This document shows, piece after piece, positions 16,210 to 26,034 of a DNA stretch of 64,000 nt. How positions within the stretch are numbered: the first letter of the stretch is position 1; the number at the start of each line of letters is the position of its first letter. Source of the DNA: an uncultured Bacteroides sp. (GTDB lineage: Bacteria > Bacteroidota > Bacteroidia > Bacteroidales > Bacteroidaceae). Where the stretch lies: contig NZ_OY782495.1 of NCBI RefSeq assembly GCF_963677715.1, forward strand, positions 124,001-188,000, given 5' to 3'. A program made the translations under genes and the position numbers. The notes under the pieces were generated by a model. It made no database searches. It was given only the letters and a program-made list of their open reading frames with translations, and had not been told where the DNA came from.

Positions 16210-18865
16210 ATACACAGGAATAACTACACGTCCGGGCGATCATGATTGTCCGGACGGTGATTTGAGGATATTAATGAATTTGGTTAATGAAGATGGTAAC
16301 ATTAAACCAATAGAGAAACCGGCTGTATTGTTTTCTATACCTGATGGATATGATATTATCCATATTCACGATAATAAGACATATAGAAACTACATTCTTT
16401 ATCGTATAAATGAAGCAGGGCACCCTGAAATTAGCTATTCTCAATTAAGCTCAGGACTACTATCAACGCCTATCGTTATATCTGAGTTAGATAGTTTCAT
16501 TGAGGCTAAATCAATAGGAAACATACTCATAATACTTTCTTCCGGATGCATTAATTATGCCTTATATTCCGAAGGAGTTTACAACTATCTCGGGAATGAA
16601 ATACCCTGTCCAAATATTTATTTTTCGACTATGTACATAAGAGAAGGCACTCTTAACACTGGGCTAGTAGATGGACTTACAATACCTTTCATAGGATATT
16701 CCGGCGATCAAGACTTTATATTAGAAGATGGATCAATAAAATTAGCTGATGATTATCAGGATGATGTAAATACAGTAACAAATGCCGTTATAGGTTCTAT
16801 CAATAAAAAAGTAACTGAGCTTCATAAAGACGGATATTTCGTTCATCCCTTTTTTATTCGGTATGCCATTAGATTATACGATGGATCCCTAACTAAAATA
16901 TCAGCTCCTATCTTACTGTTTCCGACATTCTCTGGAATTTCAACGCAAATATACGCAGGTTCTTCCACTGATAATAGGACTGGAGCAGTTTCATCATATA
17001 CGTTGAATGAAATATATGTAGCTATTAAAAAAGGTACCCTTATATATCATATAAATCCGGATGATCAACTGACTAAATGGAAAGATATCATATCATCAAT
17101 TGATGTTTTCGCCAGTGCTCCAATTTACACCTATGACCAGTCAAAAAGTACGGTAGCGGTATGTAATATTGATTATTTATCATACTATTATGATAGCAAA
17201 ATAATTTCTTCGTTTACAAAAGTATCTGGTAGTGGAACTGATATAGGGCCTAACTTATTATTAATACCATTTATTAAACCTCAAAAAACAATTGATAATT
17301 TAGCTTCAACGTCAACCTTTTATAAGATTGCTTCTTTTAGCATTGATGATGCTGAACGTGGCCATCAAGCAGATGATGAAGTCGTAAGTGGTTCAATATT
17401 AGTATCATATTTATCTGATGAAGGGCCTAGAGAAACAACTTCCCCTGAAGGATACCCAATGTATAAATTAAAACCGGAATATCTTAATACTCTTGAAGAA
17501 CAAGAAGTAATGCCGGATGACTTTAGAACGAATGACGTTATATCAGCAGAAGGTTCATTCATCTACAATAACAGAATCAATATATACAATATATCAACAA
17601 TACTTAAGGGCTTTAATCCTAAAAGATATAACACAAAATATCTAATAAATCAAGCAGGAAGAACCGCAATATCTGTTTATGTAAAAAAAGACGATGGACA
17701 AACGGCTGTAGTAACGACTAGTGTGGAAAATACAATATGCCCTTTTCCTCTTTTCTTTTTCTATCCTGAAGCCAATGCTTATAAAGTCATCTTTGAAAAT
17801 GCGGGTAAAATAATAGAGAAAGAGCTAAAGACACATAATACTCTTAATGGGGCCTATTATTTAGGTAACACTCTAAAAAATGAAGAAATAACGATAATAG
17901 GGACTGCTCCAGTAGAGTCTAACACGATCATCTATGCACCAAATCAGATAAAATTATCAGAAGTGGACAATCCCTTCCTGTTTAAAGCCGTTAATTCCTA
18001 TTTAGTAGGATCAGGAGAAGTCCTTTCTATATCATCAGCAACAAAAGCGTTAAGCCAGGGGCAGTTTGGCCAATTTCCATTATATGCCTTCTCCTCTGAC
18101 GGTGTATGGGCATTAGAAGTATCGTCTACCGGTACCTATTCAGTTACTCAACCGGCTACAAGGGACGTAATAAACGGCAAAACCGTATTACAACTTGATG
18201 GAGCCTTGGCCTTCATTACAGATCAAGGTATAATGCTTCTGTCAGGTTCAGAAAGTCAATGCATTTCAATTATTATAGATCAAGAGATAAAAAACATTAC
18301 ACTTCCTCAATTAGGTAGCATCCTGAATATTCCGGAAATCGTGCCATTCAAGGAATTTTCAGCTGGTTGCAGTATGGCTTTTGATTATGTGCATTCAAGA
18401 CTACTAGTCTTTAATCCTACTTATAGCTATTCATACGTATACAGCATGAAAAGTAAAACATGGAGCATTATTAACGAAACATTCTCTGGTTCTATTAACA
18501 GCTATCCTGATAGTTATTTAAAGAAAGGTAATACAATCGTTAATTTGGCATCTGACAACGAAATAATTTCAGATGGGGTAATCGTGTCCCGCCCAATGAA
18601 ATTAGACTCTGAGGGGCTAAAAACAATTACTCAGGCAATACATAGAGGATCATTTAATAATGGAAATGTACAAACGATCCTCTATGGTTCCAGAGACCTT
18701 ATAAATTACTCGGTAGTAACATCCAGTGCAAATCACAAGATGAACGCCCATGGAAGCCCGTATAAGTATTATGTGATAGTTATCAAGTCAACATTAACCG
18801 TTGGCGAACATATCTCCGGAACATCAATTTTAGTAGAAGAGAAATTCAATAACAAGTTGCGATGA
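16193..18865 (+). CDS. Large virion-like protein, possible tail stabilisation/hub protein
   Basis: The first 40 residues read GITTRPGDHDCPDGDLRILM, a start I associate with proteins of crAss-like and other Bacteroides phages annotated as tail stabilisation proteins related to P22 gp10. The rest is strand-rich with repeats of short blades (FPLYAFSSDGVWALEV, LAFITDQGIMLLSG), consistent with a beta-propeller. It is 890 residues with no signal peptide. Its presence in the + arm is odd, because the complete tail module is on the - strand. It could belong to a second phage or be a fibre-associated moron. Confidence 0.55.
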   Translation: MQKEIKYTGITTRPGDHDCPDGDLRILMNLVNEDGNIKPIEKPAVLFSIPDGYDIIHIHDNKTYRNYILYRINEAGHPEISYSQLSSGLLSTPIVISELDSFIEAKSIGNILIILSSGCINYALYSEGVYNYLGNEIPCPNIYFSTMYIREGTLNTGLVDGLTIPFIGYSGDQDFILEDGSIKLADDYQDDVNTVTNAVIGSINKKVTELHKDGYFVHPFFIRYAIRLYDGSLTKISAPILLFPTFSGISTQIYAGSSTDNRTGAVSSYTLNEIYVAIKKGTLIYHINPDDQLTKWKDIISSIDVFASAPIYTYDQSKSTVAVCNIDYLSYYYDSKIISSFTKVSGSGTDIGPNLLLIPFIKPQKTIDNLASTSTFYKIASFSIDDAERGHQADDEVVSGSILVSYLSDEGPRETTSPEGYPMYKLKPEYLNTLEEQEVMPDDFRTNDVISAEGSFIYNNRINIYNISTILKGFNPKRYNTKYLINQAGRTAISVYVKKDDGQTAVVTTSVENTICPFPLFFFYPEANAYKVIFENAGKIIEKELKTHNTLNGAYYLGNTLKNEEITIIGTAPVESNTIIYAPNQIKLSEVDNPFLFKAVNSYLVGSGEVLSISSATKALSQGQFGQFPLYAFSSDGVWALEVSSTGTYSVTQPATRDVINGKTVLQLDGALAFITDQGIMLLSGSESQCISIIIDQEIKNITLPQLGSILNIPEIVPFKEFSAGCSMAFDYVHSRLLVFNPTYSYSYVYSMKSKTWSIINETFSGSINSYPDSYLKKGNTIVNLASDNEIISDGVIVSRPMKLDSEGLKTITQAIHRGSFNNGNVQTILYGSRDLINYSVVTSSANHKMNAHGSPYKYYVIVIKSTLTVGEHISGTSILVEEKFNNKLR

Positions 18866-19239
18866 AAAGAAAGAAAATGTATGTATCCGGAGCGATATCC
18901 GGATACAGTCCGATTTTGGTTAAAACGAAATTCAATGAAGCGGAGCGGGTGGTCTCCGCTCTTGGTTTCTCTCCGGTCAATCCATTGAATAACGGTATAG
19001 ACGAATGTCACTCATGGACGATACACATGATAGCCGACATTCTTATACTGATAAGATGCCGGCATGTTTATTTTCAGAAAGATTGGGAATACTCCAGAGG
19101 AGCCATGATAGAATTCAAGATTGCTAAGTGCCTCAAGATGAAACTGTATTTTGAGACGAAGAGTTATTTCGTAAATAAAACAAAATGGCATGTGGTGGAG
19201 AATGGAGATAAAACGTATCGTGTATCACATAAAAGATAG
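18862..19239 (+). CDS. DUF4406 protein (deoxyribosyltransferase-like fold)
   Basis: The start KKMYVSGAISGYSPILVKTK, the N-P-L loop VNPLNNG, then HSWTIHMIADILILIRCRHV and WEYSRGAMIEFKIAK are the DUF4406 pattern: a Rossmann-like nucleotide-binding fold related to nucleoside deoxyribosyltransferases. The conserved D (MIADI) and E (MIEF) are present. It overlaps the 890-residue gene by ATGA and is the last + strand gene before the convergent terminator. Confidence 0.82.
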   Translation: MKRKKMYVSGAISGYSPILVKTKFNEAERVVSALGFSPVNPLNNGIDECHSWTIHMIADILILIRCRHVYFQKDWEYSRGAMIEFKIAKCLKMKLYFETKSYFVNKTKWHVVENGDKTYRVSHKR

Positions 19240-19245
19240 CACAAA

Positions 19246-19273
19246 AAAGAGAGGGCTAAACAACTCTCTCTTT
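19246..19273. terminator. Bidirectional intrinsic terminator between converging arms
   Basis: The stem AAAGAGAG/CTCTCTTT flanks a 12-base loop, with an A-run before and a T-rich run after, so it can stop transcription from either side. It lies 7 bases after the + strand stop and 36 bases before the end of the - strand tail genes. Confidence 0.7.
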
Positions 19274-19308
19274 CCCTGAAAAACAACCTAACCTATGAAA
19301 ATGAAAAA

Positions 19309-19797
19309 CTAAAACGGCCTCAATGGCCTCCTGACTGCCTTTGTTCTTGAATTTAAATATCTTTTCATCTTTAACAACTCTTCATCTGCCTTCATTTTAT
19401 ACAATTCAAACTCATCTTTCTTGGTTATCGTAAACCATTCAAAAAGAACCATGTCGACCATGTATTCATGCGCTGCAGTCATTACCGCCTTAGCGTTTGT
19501 AGAACTGAAAGTTAATGAAGTACTCAACTCCAATACGTACTCTCCTGGAACAGAAAAGTTATCATCTAAAACAATATCCTCCGTGTAATCTTTTTTCGTG
19601 AAAGCCGTCAATCCATACACCAATTCGTTGAAAGACTTATTAAGAATGCGAGTTACCTTATCAATATTTCCTTCATTATTCACATCCTGCACTCCACTCT
19701 GATCTTTAACGTCAGAGTGCATCAAATCTCCTGTTATATAAGCGATATTGCCTATATCATACAGGATAGCCTCTCTATTTAGCGTAATTGTTATCAT
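19309..19797 (-). CDS. Tail-associated paralogue 3 of 3, 162 aa
   Basis: This is the last of three tandem related genes. It starts ITITLNREAILYDIGN and has the shared C-terminal block EYMVDMVLFEWFTITKKDE, then a helix and a basic tail (RRPLRPF). It follows gene 2 with a 4-base overlap. The family seems confined to the tail end of Bacteroidales phages as far as I know, and its function is not known. Confidence 0.72.
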   Translation of the reverse strand: MITITLNREAILYDIGNIAYITGDLMHSDVKDQSGVQDVNNEGNIDKVTRILNKSFNELVYGLTAFTKKDYTEDIVLDDNFSVPGEYVLELSTSLTFSSTNAKAVMTAAHEYMVDMVLFEWFTITKKDEFELYKMKADEELLKMKRYLNSRTKAVRRPLRPF

Positions 19798-20285
19798 GGA
19801 GCAGGAATAGTTCTTTCCGGACGAGTTCTTTTATTTAAGGCTTCTCTCAATTCCGCTAAATTATTAACCGATTTGTCGAAATAGACTTTAGCTTCATCCG
19901 GCTTAGTAATAGTAAACCATTCAAAAATGGATGTATTTAGAATATACTCATTAATAGCTGTTTTTACAGCATCCAAAACGGCTACATTAAAGTTATCCGG
20001 CATATCGAGGGCTACTTCTAGATTTCCTTCTTCTGTAATTTGAACATTATTGGCTGTAGTCCCAGTGCCTGATATAAAATTACTAAGTTTGGATTTCAAT
20101 GCGTCTATTGCATTCCCAATTGAACGCAATAGTTGATTTAGATGCTCATCTTCTTCATTAGCTTGCATATTGGCCACCTGTTCATGGTTGTCTCCTGATT
20201 CTCGACTTCTACCTGTAAGGAAAGTCTTGTTCTGAATCTCATAAATAAGTTCAGATTTGTAAAGGGTAATTGTTACTGCTTTCAT
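19794..20285 (-). CDS. Tail-associated paralogue 2 of 3, 163 aa
   Basis: It starts VTITLYKSELIYEIQN and shows the shared block INEYILNTSIFEWFTITKPD near residue 115, then KRTRPERTIPAP. A Gly/Thr-rich linker lies near residue 72. It is 11 bases from gene 1 and overlaps gene 3. The three copies could form a hetero-oligomer on the tail or baseplate. Confidence 0.72.
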   Translation of the reverse strand: MKAVTITLYKSELIYEIQNKTFLTGRSRESGDNHEQVANMQANEEDEHLNQLLRSIGNAIDALKSKLSNFISGTGTTANNVQITEEGNLEVALDMPDNFNVAVLDAVKTAINEYILNTSIFEWFTITKPDEAKVYFDKSVNNLAELREALNKRTRPERTIPAP

Positions 20286-20296
20286 TTTATGATTTA

Positions 20297-20773
20297 TTAA
20301 TTAGGAATTATTCTAATTGGTTTTTTGCGAAAATAGATTTTTCGTTTTACCTCGTTTCCGTTCGATAGGGCTTCGTTCCTATAAAATTCCATCTGCTGGC
20401 TATTTGATATGGCAAACCATTTACTTGTAATCATATTTACGAAATATGAATTCAGTGCTCCTTCTATAGACGAAGTCAATAATGCGTCAAATGAACTAGG
20501 CATATCCATCACTACCTCATATACCTCAGCGTCATCTATGGTTTGTACATTAGACGGAATAGAAACAGATGATATAAATTGTTTAAATTCATCTGTTGAA
20601 GAATTACAAGCTTCTCTCCAAAATCTTTCAAGCATCAACTTGTCGTCGTCTGTAGTAAATACGCGGTCATACGATTTACCAGTGTCTTCTACTGTTTTTG
20701 AACCCACATACCCGGTAAGTTTGGATACCTCATCATATACAGCTGCCTTTTTTATGCTTATCGTTATATTCAT
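20297..20773 (-). CDS. Tail-associated paralogue 1 of 3, 158 aa
   Basis: The ATG at 20773 aligns with the other two copies (NITISIKKAAVYDEVSKLTG), so the upstream start at 20806 is not used. The shared block is NSYFVNMITSKWFAISNSQQ. It is the most divergent of the three. It lies 76 bases after the 107-aa gene. Confidence 0.72.
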   Translation of the reverse strand: MNITISIKKAAVYDEVSKLTGYVGSKTVEDTGKSYDRVFTTDDDKLMLERFWREACNSSTDEFKQFISSVSIPSNVQTIDDAEVYEVVMDMPSSFDALLTSSIEGALNSYFVNMITSKWFAISNSQQMEFYRNEALSNGNEVKRKIYFRKKPIRIIPN

Positions 20774-20849
20774 AATTACAAAATTATCAATTTGATGCTC
20801 ATACAAATGCTATGTATTATACCACTGCTTCTACTCAGCCGCTATACTT

Positions 20850-21173
20850 TTACGCTTCACTATCACTCGCCAAACCAGCTTTAATCTCGCTCAATATCGT
20901 TTCAAACACAGTAACATGCGGGGTAATATCCGTGTTTTCAGGGAAAGAGAACTGCTTGTTCCCGGATTCCTGAAACATGAGCCCGGCATACTCTTCTCTC
21001 TCGACTGTCTGCGTCCCGGTAGAGGTTGTTACTTCTTCACTTATCTTCTTGTACACATTACAATGCATTTTGATAAGATTTCCGTTATCGGCATTATAAT
21101 CTACTTTGTATTTGAACTCTCCACTCTCGGCTGAACCAGCTACTGCGGTACTTCTTGATTCTTCTGTAAACAT
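20850..21173 (-). CDS. Hypothetical virion-associated protein, 107 aa
   Basis: The sequence is strand-rich (KYKVDYNADNGNLIKMHCNV) with an acidic tail (SDSEA). It lies between the 90-aa gene and the three paralogues in the tail-fibre region. A small tail-tip or fibre-associated role is inferred only from position. Confidence 0.65.
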   Translation of the reverse strand: MFTEESRSTAVAGSAESGEFKYKVDYNADNGNLIKMHCNVYKKISEEVTTSTGTQTVEREEYAGLMFQESGNKQFSFPENTDITPHVTVFETILSEIKAGLASDSEA

Positions 21174-21178
21174 GATCT

Positions 21179-21451
21179 TTATTTTTTAGGATTAATAATT
21201 TCATCTAATACCGGACATACGGATTCCTGCACAAAAGCAAGAAAGCCCTCACGGATGTATCTGTTAAGGATAGCCGCCTGTCCCGCATCGACTTCTATCT
21301 CACCATCTTTATAAATACTGCGGGCCAGCTCCAACTCGCCTAGATCGGCCGTCTTTTGGTAGATCGTATTGCCGAGTTCCTTACTCAAATCAAGGGTACT
21401 CTTCTTTCCCTCGATGTTCTTTACTTCAATCTTTCTAAAATCAATCTTCAT
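21179..21451 (-). CDS. Hypothetical tail-region protein, 90 aa
   Basis: Helical, with the central segment YQKTADLGELELARSIYKDG. It starts after the large fibre gene with 15 bases between. Proteins of this kind occur beside Bacteroides phage tail-fibre genes; function unknown. Confidence 0.6.
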   Translation of the reverse strand: MKIDFRKIEVKNIEGKKSTLDLSKELGNTIYQKTADLGELELARSIYKDGEIEVDAGQAAILNRYIREGFLAFVQESVCPVLDEIINPKK

Positions 21452-21466
21452 AATTATCTATTTTTA

Positions 21467-24400
21467 TTAAATTAGCCAATCATTTAAATTTATTATTTGA
21501 AACATAAAATCTCCATCATTTCTACTAGCATCATCGGAAGTATCAACAATAAATGATACATTGGTTGTTGATTCAATAGTCGCTTTTATTGGACAATTAG
21601 TTTTATTATATGACTGTCCATATCCTGTAAGCATAACGCCATATTGACCGCTGATTAATCCCCATGCACTAGAGAAACTAATTCTATATCTACCTTCATC
21701 TAATCTTCCAACTGATAACGTGGAACCATCGAAAGTAACACATGAAGCAAACGTAGCCGTAGCATTAGTTCCATGGACTATACCTTGAGCTAATAACTTT
21801 AGTTGTTTACCATAACTATGCTCAGTCATTAAATCAACTCGTCTAACAACTATCCAACCATAGAAAGTAGATGTATCCCCATAGCCCATCAGTTCTATTA
21901 ATTCTCTTGATATATTTAATTGAGTTTTAGCTTTACCATCCTCATAAAAATATTTAGCTGATGGAGCATTTAGTGCAGCTTGTCCTGTTGAAACAGAACT
22001 TCCCCATTTATAATTGCAAATACAAATACACCGGCCACTTTGATTAATATCCCAAGGAATATTATATCCATATTGCCATGAACTTCCACTACTTAACATT
22101 ACTACATTATCATTATAATCAACTGATATATCTGATACATAGGTAAAAGGGTTACGTAAACTTCCTTTTACTGTTGCATTAGTTATAGTCAGATTACTAA
22201 TAATAGCATTCTGGGCATCAATCGTTTTAGCTGATAAACCGTTGGTCACTATCGCATCTGCATCAATAAGCGAAGTCCTTATTTTATTACCATCAATAAT
22301 AGTATTATAAGTACTTACTTTAGATACCATATCCGCATAACTGGCGTAACCTAATTTTAATGCTATATTATTTTTAGCTGCTAATTCTGCTGTATCTGCA
22401 TAACCTTGTGCTGCAGTTTGAGTAGCTAATGAGTTAAATATAGTAGCACCACTTATATCAATATTATGACTAAGTATAGATATAGTGTTATTAGTTAATG
22501 ATATAGATGATGTTATTTCTGCTGTAGTTGGACGAAGAGCAATAGATGCGTCTACATCTTCTGGCGCTGGTGTATATGTCGTACATTTGGAACCTCTTTC
22601 TAATTTAAAATTGCAAACTGTTAATACGCATGATATAGTTGGATTTATATCAACAAATCCATAATATGGATCTCCAAGATATCCTGTAGTATATAAAGCT
22701 TCGTTTGAAAACCAATACCAAGTATTTGCTAATGCTAATGTTATTATTTTAGGATGATTGTCACAAACATCAATATTTAATACTGTGTTAACTATTGTAG
22801 ATTTTACCCAAAAAGATAATGAATAAAACCCAATATCAGATTGTGTCCAATTAAGTATTCTAATATTATTGTTTGCTACAATCGTTATTTCTTTTCCAGT
22901 GTTATCATTATATTTACCACTAACGACTGCACCGGGTATATTTGCAAATCGTATTAAATTTCTTCCGCCAATTTCTATATTATTAACAGCAGTTTGAATA
23001 CTACTAGATACAGTTAAATTAATTGCCTCAGGAGTTATACTAGCTTCTGCTGTATTTAATCTATTATTAATACCAGTAACAACACTTGATTCAGCTTTAG
23101 CAGAAATTGAATTATCTAGCTGAGTCATTTTAGTATTATAAGTTGCTGTCGGTACTGCATTGTTTGCTGTTGTTTGAGCAGCAGTTATTGCAGAATCAAC
23201 ATCTTCTGGGGCGGGTGTATAATCGGTAGCTTTGTTACCACGTTCTAATTTAATATTCCAAGTTTTAACATTGCCATGAGTACTTGATAATGGGGCAGCA
23301 TATAATCCTAAAGCAACTGGATTTGTTCCAGAAGGACATATTCCAGTTGTATACCAACGACCATCACTTCTCTTTTTAAAAGAACTCATAAAAGCAGGAT
23401 AAACCCCATTATAATTAACATTAAGGTACCAATCACTACAACCAGAACTTTCTAAATCTCCGTTAAAAGATAAAGTATAATATTCTCCAACTATTAATTT
23501 AGTAGCATCATGTAAGTATAAATTTCTATGTATATAACTGTTATTTTCTAATATAGCTTGAGAATATAATGATCTAAGTAAATTAGTGCCACCAACCTGA
23601 ACATTATCAACAGCAGTTTGAATACTGCTAGACACAGTAGATATTATAGCAGCATCAGTTATCTTTAACTCAGCCGCTTGCAATCGCTGCGTTACATCCT
23701 GCTGATCTTGTTCATACGTTGAACTACTAACTTTAAGAGATATACTATCTTGCAAGGCTTGTATATCACTTTGATAGGTGGTAGTCTTGAATGTATTAAG
23801 CTTGCCATCAGAATATGTATTAGCTGAAGTTTTAACAGCATCATATATAGTATTCAAAAGGTCTGTTCTCGCATCATAGTATGCTTTAAAATTCGCTCTG
23901 AATGTTGCAGCAACGATGGTACTTGTTGTTGTTAAACTAGCTATTAAAGGAGTAATATATGAATTTAACGCATTATAAGCAGTTGTATAAGCAGTTGTTG
24001 ATACAGAATATGAATTAGCCTTAGTGATATTTTTACTATACTCACCTGTGATATTATTCCATTCTGTAGCTACAGATTGTTTTTCAACTGCTGTTAATTT
24101 ACTATCTGATGCAATGTCTGCAAGCAATGAGTTAGCTGTATTAGCATCTGATTGTGCATTTGCAGCAGCATCTTTTGCTGTTTGCGCTAACGTGTCATCT
24201 GTGTATTTACTCGCCTTCCCCCAGTCGGACGCTGTATATGATCCGCTCGTTCTTGCCGTTATGCACCGCATAATTTCTCCTGATGATCCTTGCGCCCATA
24301 AGTCGCCAATATCATAAGGAATAGTCGGAGTACTAACGAATACTCTTCTTTTTCCATCCGCGGTATCTTGTGCAGCAGCAGCATCTGCCAAAGCTTTTGT

Positions 24401-25519
24401 TACGTCAGTATCAGTAATTTTTTGCCAGCTGTAGATACCAGAGCTTAATAAATAACGATAAGAATATCCGGAAGTAGTATCATAAAATAAATCTCCTAAA
24501 TGCTGATTTTTAAGGGCTATAGTTGTCCAATTTGAAGCCGGAATATTAGATGTTGTTGGAATATAATTATAAAACCATGTGGTTATGCTACCGTCTATCT
24601 GAGATTGCAACCCATTAATGTCGTCATTGTAGGATACTTTATCTACAAAATCCAATAATTTAGTATCAGCATAATCCTTAGAAGCTTGTTCAGAATCATT
24701 AATAGCGGTTTCAACAGTTTTACCAGAAAGCAATCTAAAAATTCCCTTAAGATAAACATTCATTCCATATAATCCGCTACCTGACAGTACTCCAAAATCA
24801 ACATCAGTAATTCCGGTTAAATTACCAGTACGGTTAATCAACTTGCCAACTAATGAATATGAATTAATACCTGCATAATCATCTCTATAAGGTGCATCAA
24901 TGCCCACAGAGCAATCAATTTGTGCGCTTTGTCGGCTAGTATTAGTACGATTACCTAATACGGCTACATTATCCCCAGCATCAGGTTCAGCACTGCCAGC
25001 TTCGCAATCTGATTTGGAGAGATTAAAATATCCTACGCCTGCCGAAGTGACCTTACGCCAATAACGCTTCATGACAGTACCTGTAAACAGTTGGCACAAT
25101 ATTTGGTCATCAGCAACAAAATCATCCGTAGAATCATGCTCACATTTCCAATACGTACCACCATCGGTTACTTTTACTAATTTACCTCCAGCAGCTGAAC
25201 GAATTATCATTCCACCTTGATGAACAACCTTTTGAACAACTAATTCAAATATGGCAAACGTTTTACGTATAGTTAGTTTATCAAACTCACCATTCCATAA
25301 TCCATTATCATCTTTCCAAATTTTAAAACCTTCACCAAGAAAACCAGATACAAATGTTTCTGATGAAATATATTCATGGATTATTTGATTCATTATATCG
25401 GCCGTATGCTGAACAGTCATATGATGAATAGTGGCAAGATTTTCTACTACCTCATTTAGCGTAGTAAGCGTTTCTGATACTTCTACATCTTTTGCTTTTG
25501 CTGTGTTTGTAACATTCAA
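21467..25519 (-). CDS. Large tail fibre / receptor-binding protein, 1350 aa
   Basis: The N-terminal 90 residues form a helical head (MNVTNTAKAKDVEVSETLTT), then strand-rich modules and long coiled-coil linkers (Ala/Asn/Asp-rich, residues 380-620). Two related modules near residues 640-775 and 850-990 start GGTNLLR or GGRNLIR and end in LERGxKxTxYTPAPEDVD, the form of carbohydrate-binding or jelly-roll adaptor domains. Stretches VSSSIQTAVDNV precede each module. It likely binds surface glycans. It overlaps the upstream gene by 4 bases. Confidence 0.8.
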   Translation of the reverse strand: MNVTNTAKAKDVEVSETLTTLNEVVENLATIHHMTVQHTADIMNQIIHEYISSETFVSGFLGEGFKIWKDDNGLWNGEFDKLTIRKTFAIFELVVQKVVHQGGMIIRSAAGGKLVKVTDGGTYWKCEHDSTDDFVADDQILCQLFTGTVMKRYWRKVTSAGVGYFNLSKSDCEAGSAEPDAGDNVAVLGNRTNTSRQSAQIDCSVGIDAPYRDDYAGINSYSLVGKLINRTGNLTGITDVDFGVLSGSGLYGMNVYLKGIFRLLSGKTVETAINDSEQASKDYADTKLLDFVDKVSYNDDINGLQSQIDGSITTWFYNYIPTTSNIPASNWTTIALKNQHLGDLFYDTTSGYSYRYLLSSGIYSWQKITDTDVTKALADAAAAQDTADGKRRVFVSTPTIPYDIGDLWAQGSSGEIMRCITARTSGSYTASDWGKASKYTDDTLAQTAKDAAANAQSDANTANSLLADIASDSKLTAVEKQSVATEWNNITGEYSKNITKANSYSVSTTAYTTAYNALNSYITPLIASLTTTSTIVAATFRANFKAYYDARTDLLNTIYDAVKTSANTYSDGKLNTFKTTTYQSDIQALQDSISLKVSSSTYEQDQQDVTQRLQAAELKITDAAIISTVSSSIQTAVDNVQVGGTNLLRSLYSQAILENNSYIHRNLYLHDATKLIVGEYYTLSFNGDLESSGCSDWYLNVNYNGVYPAFMSSFKKRSDGRWYTTGICPSGTNPVALGLYAAPLSSTHGNVKTWNIKLERGNKATDYTPAPEDVDSAITAAQTTANNAVPTATYNTKMTQLDNSISAKAESSVVTGINNRLNTAEASITPEAINLTVSSSIQTAVNNIEIGGRNLIRFANIPGAVVSGKYNDNTGKEITIVANNNIRILNWTQSDIGFYSLSFWVKSTIVNTVLNIDVCDNHPKIITLALANTWYWFSNEALYTTGYLGDPYYGFVDINPTISCVLTVCNFKLERGSKCTTYTPAPEDVDASIALRPTTAEITSSISLTNNTISILSHNIDISGATIFNSLATQTAAQGYADTAELAAKNNIALKLGYASYADMVSKVSTYNTIIDGNKIRTSLIDADAIVTNGLSAKTIDAQNAIISNLTITNATVKGSLRNPFTYVSDISVDYNDNVVMLSSGSSWQYGYNIPWDINQSGRCICICNYKWGSSVSTGQAALNAPSAKYFYEDGKAKTQLNISRELIELMGYGDTSTFYGWIVVRRVDLMTEHSYGKQLKLLAQGIVHGTNATATFASCVTFDGSTLSVGRLDEGRYRISFSSAWGLISGQYGVMLTGYGQSYNKTNCPIKATIESTTNVSFIVDTSDDASRNDGDFMFQIINLNDWLI

Positions 25520-26034
25520 AGAATCTGCTTTTGCGGCCCGGTAACTTCCAATTCAGCAACCGTTGCCTTGATACGTGCAATAAGATTTCTTACTTCCGCA
25601 TCGCCGTCTTCACTAATCGATGCAGTGTTGTCGCCAATGAGCAACCCTTTCAAGAAGGTTATGAGCTCGCTCGCCGTATCTTCCTTTGTTTTATTCAAGT
25701 ATGTATCATCTACCGTTTTTAAAGCCTCTATAATAGCGGCGTCTATCTCTGCAATTGTGCGAAGCGATGATAAAGTATTCTCGTCGGAAAGGTCTGTATC
25801 TACGTCAGTCTTGCTAATTATCCGCTTGCGTATCTCCAATAACGTACGCAAAGAGGATAACACATTTTTATCTGACAATGATGCACTTTCTACTTCCTTT
25901 ATTATTTGTATACTATTCCCAGAATCTACCACCGCAGTGGCGGCACCACCTCCTGCTGATGTCACTACTGCTCCTTGCGGGTAGTTCTTGCTCCTCGGTG
26001 TTGCCGGTATTCCTTTGTTTTTTATGACTATCAT
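25516..26034 (-). CDS. Tail protein with two LSSLRT repeats, 172 aa
   Basis: The N-terminal region IPATPRSKNYPQGAVVTSAG leads to two tandem repeats, LSDKNVLSSLRTLLEIRK and LSDENTLSSLRTIAEIDA, and a helical C-terminus. It lies between the distal tail and the large fibre and is translationally coupled to both (4-base overlaps). It probably links the fibre to the tail tip. Confidence 0.7.
   Translation of the reverse strand: MIVIKNKGIPATPRSKNYPQGAVVTSAGGGAATAVVDSGNSIQIIKEVESASLSDKNVLSSLRTLLEIRKRIISKTDVDTDLSDENTLSSLRTIAEIDAAIIEALKTVDDTYLNKTKEDTASELITFLKGLLIGDNTASISEDGDAEVRNLIARIKATVAELEVTGPQKQIL

Noticed and set aside
19200-19320. Attachment site between the converging arms
   Set aside because: No sequence like the tRNA-Gly 3' end is present, so this junction is not supported as a prophage boundary.
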